64,000 nt of DNA, taken from RU20A sp042610495 (GTDB lineage Bacteria > Pseudomonadota > Alphaproteobacteria > Rhizobiales > Rhizobiaceae). The stretch is from contig NZ_JBHGAP010000001.1 of assembly GCF_042610495.1 (NCBI RefSeq), positions 682,001 to 746,000 of the forward strand, read 5' to 3'. The position numbers were made by a program, and so were the translations under genes. This document shows, one piece after another, positions 63,620 to 64,000 of the stretch. The notes under the pieces were generated by a model. The model saw only the letters and a list, made by a program, of their open reading frames with translations, made no database searches and was not told the DNA's origin. Within the stretch, counting starts at the first letter, position 1; every line of letters begins with the position of its first letter.

Positions 63620-64000
63620 TTACTGCTGCGGCTGGGCGTCCGGGGTGGCGACGGGCATGTCGGCGGCACCCTGGGCAGGCGTCTCGGAGCCGATCTTTTC
63701 ATCGAGCGACTTGGTGGCGTCCTGGCTGAGATCGCGGGAGATGCCGGCGGCCCAGATGTCGGCGGCCTTCAGGAGTTCGCGCGATGCGATCGGGCCGTTG
63801 TTCAGCAGCTTCTTGCCGGCGTCGGAATTGTAGAAGGCAGTGATGGCGTTCAGCTCGTCCACCGAGAAGGTCTTGGCATAGATGGTGGCGGCTTCGTTTT
63901 CGAGATCGGCACGGCGGGCGGCGAGCGCCAGCGCCTTTTCGTCCACCGTCGCGGTGATCAGGTCCTGATGGTTCGGCGAGGCCTGGATCAGCGTGTTCTT
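63620..64000 (-). CDS. DUF2059 protein, C-terminal part (cut by window edge)
   Basis: 127 codons of the C-terminal part are present; the start lies beyond the right edge. YAKTFSVDELNAITAFYNSD and the LNNGPIASRELL block are typical of DUF2059, usually a secreted protein of unknown function. The protein ends in a Pro/Gln/Ala-rich tail (PAQGAADMPVATPDAQPQQ). In S. meliloti the family member lies between rpiA and gor, as recalled. Confidence 0.85.
   Translation of the reverse strand, partial: KNTLIQASPNHQDLITATVDEKALALAARRADLENEAATIYAKTFSVDELNAITAFYNSDAGKKLLNNGPIASRELLKAADIWAAGISRDLSQDATKSLDEKIGSETPAQGAADMPVATPDAQPQQ

Overview
The window is about 64 kb of GC-rich, gene-dense alphaproteobacterial chromosome. 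Gene content and order point to the Rhizobiales, most likely the Rhizobiaceae: queA-tgt next to tmk-holB-metG, coaD-ppi near gyrA, a Fe-S/siroheme cys cluster with DUF2849 and DUF934 proteins, petABC, a Brucella-type gluP sugar permease, a two-domain malic enzyme, gor beside a DUF2059 gene, and two families of palindromic intergenic repeats typical of rhizobia. I cannot name the genus with confidence. There are no rRNA or tRNA genes, prophage, insertion sequence or CRISPR array that I can support.

Layout. 1-7 kb (all leftward): metG (cut by the edge), holB, tmk, tgt, queA, a small DMT transporter, two cyclophilins and coaD. 7.0-7.3 kb: two tiny membrane-protein genes behind a sequence matching the general-stress (EcfG) sigma promoter. 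7.7-14.7 kb: gyrA, marC, an acetyl-CoA hydrolase/CoA-transferase, and a PAP2 phosphatase overlapping a ureohydrolase. 15.2-20.2 kb: sulfite-assimilation group cysG-DUF2849-cysI-DUF934 with fpr, which together supply siroheme, sulfite reductase and its electrons. 20.5-22.9 kb: a deaminase, mazG and a membrane-anchored methyltransferase. 22.9-24.1 kb: about 1.2 kb of repeats without a recognisable gene. 24.1-26.8 kb: petABC (cytochrome bc1). 27.3-32.8 kb: two ABC exporters of equal length around gluP. 33.2-36.2 kb: trmL, a divergent stand-alone flagellin-like gene, a conserved hypothetical and hemF.

36.4-40.7 kb: an Mla-type lipid transport operon (STAS-permease, ATPase, MCE protein, lipoprotein). 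40.8-48.1 kb: an MFS transporter, an LpxH-like phosphoesterase, maeB, a LuxR-type regulator, a DUF2865 protein and a coiled-coil protein. 48.2-53.4 kb: bluB behind a cobalamin riboswitch, nadE, and an LTA-synthase-like phosphoglycerol transferase whose start lies in five 11-bp Pho-box-like repeats. 53.7-56.0 kb: two tandem paralogues with two winged-helix segments each, of a family I do not recognise. 56.1-64 kb: a GFA protein, DUF1003 protein, class II DAHP synthase, a TadG-like vWA protein, a small membrane protein, gor, a GNAT acetyltransferase, a frameshifted orphan antitoxin and a DUF2059 gene cut by the right edge.

Most of the window is core housekeeping chromosome. The parts most worth a second look are the Pho-box array at 51.34-51.39 kb, the stress-promoter/small-protein unit at 7.0-7.3 kb, the tandem double-HTH pair, the orphan flagellin, a Tgt that has lost most of its zinc ligands, and a ureohydrolase with a Cys in place of a metal-binding His.
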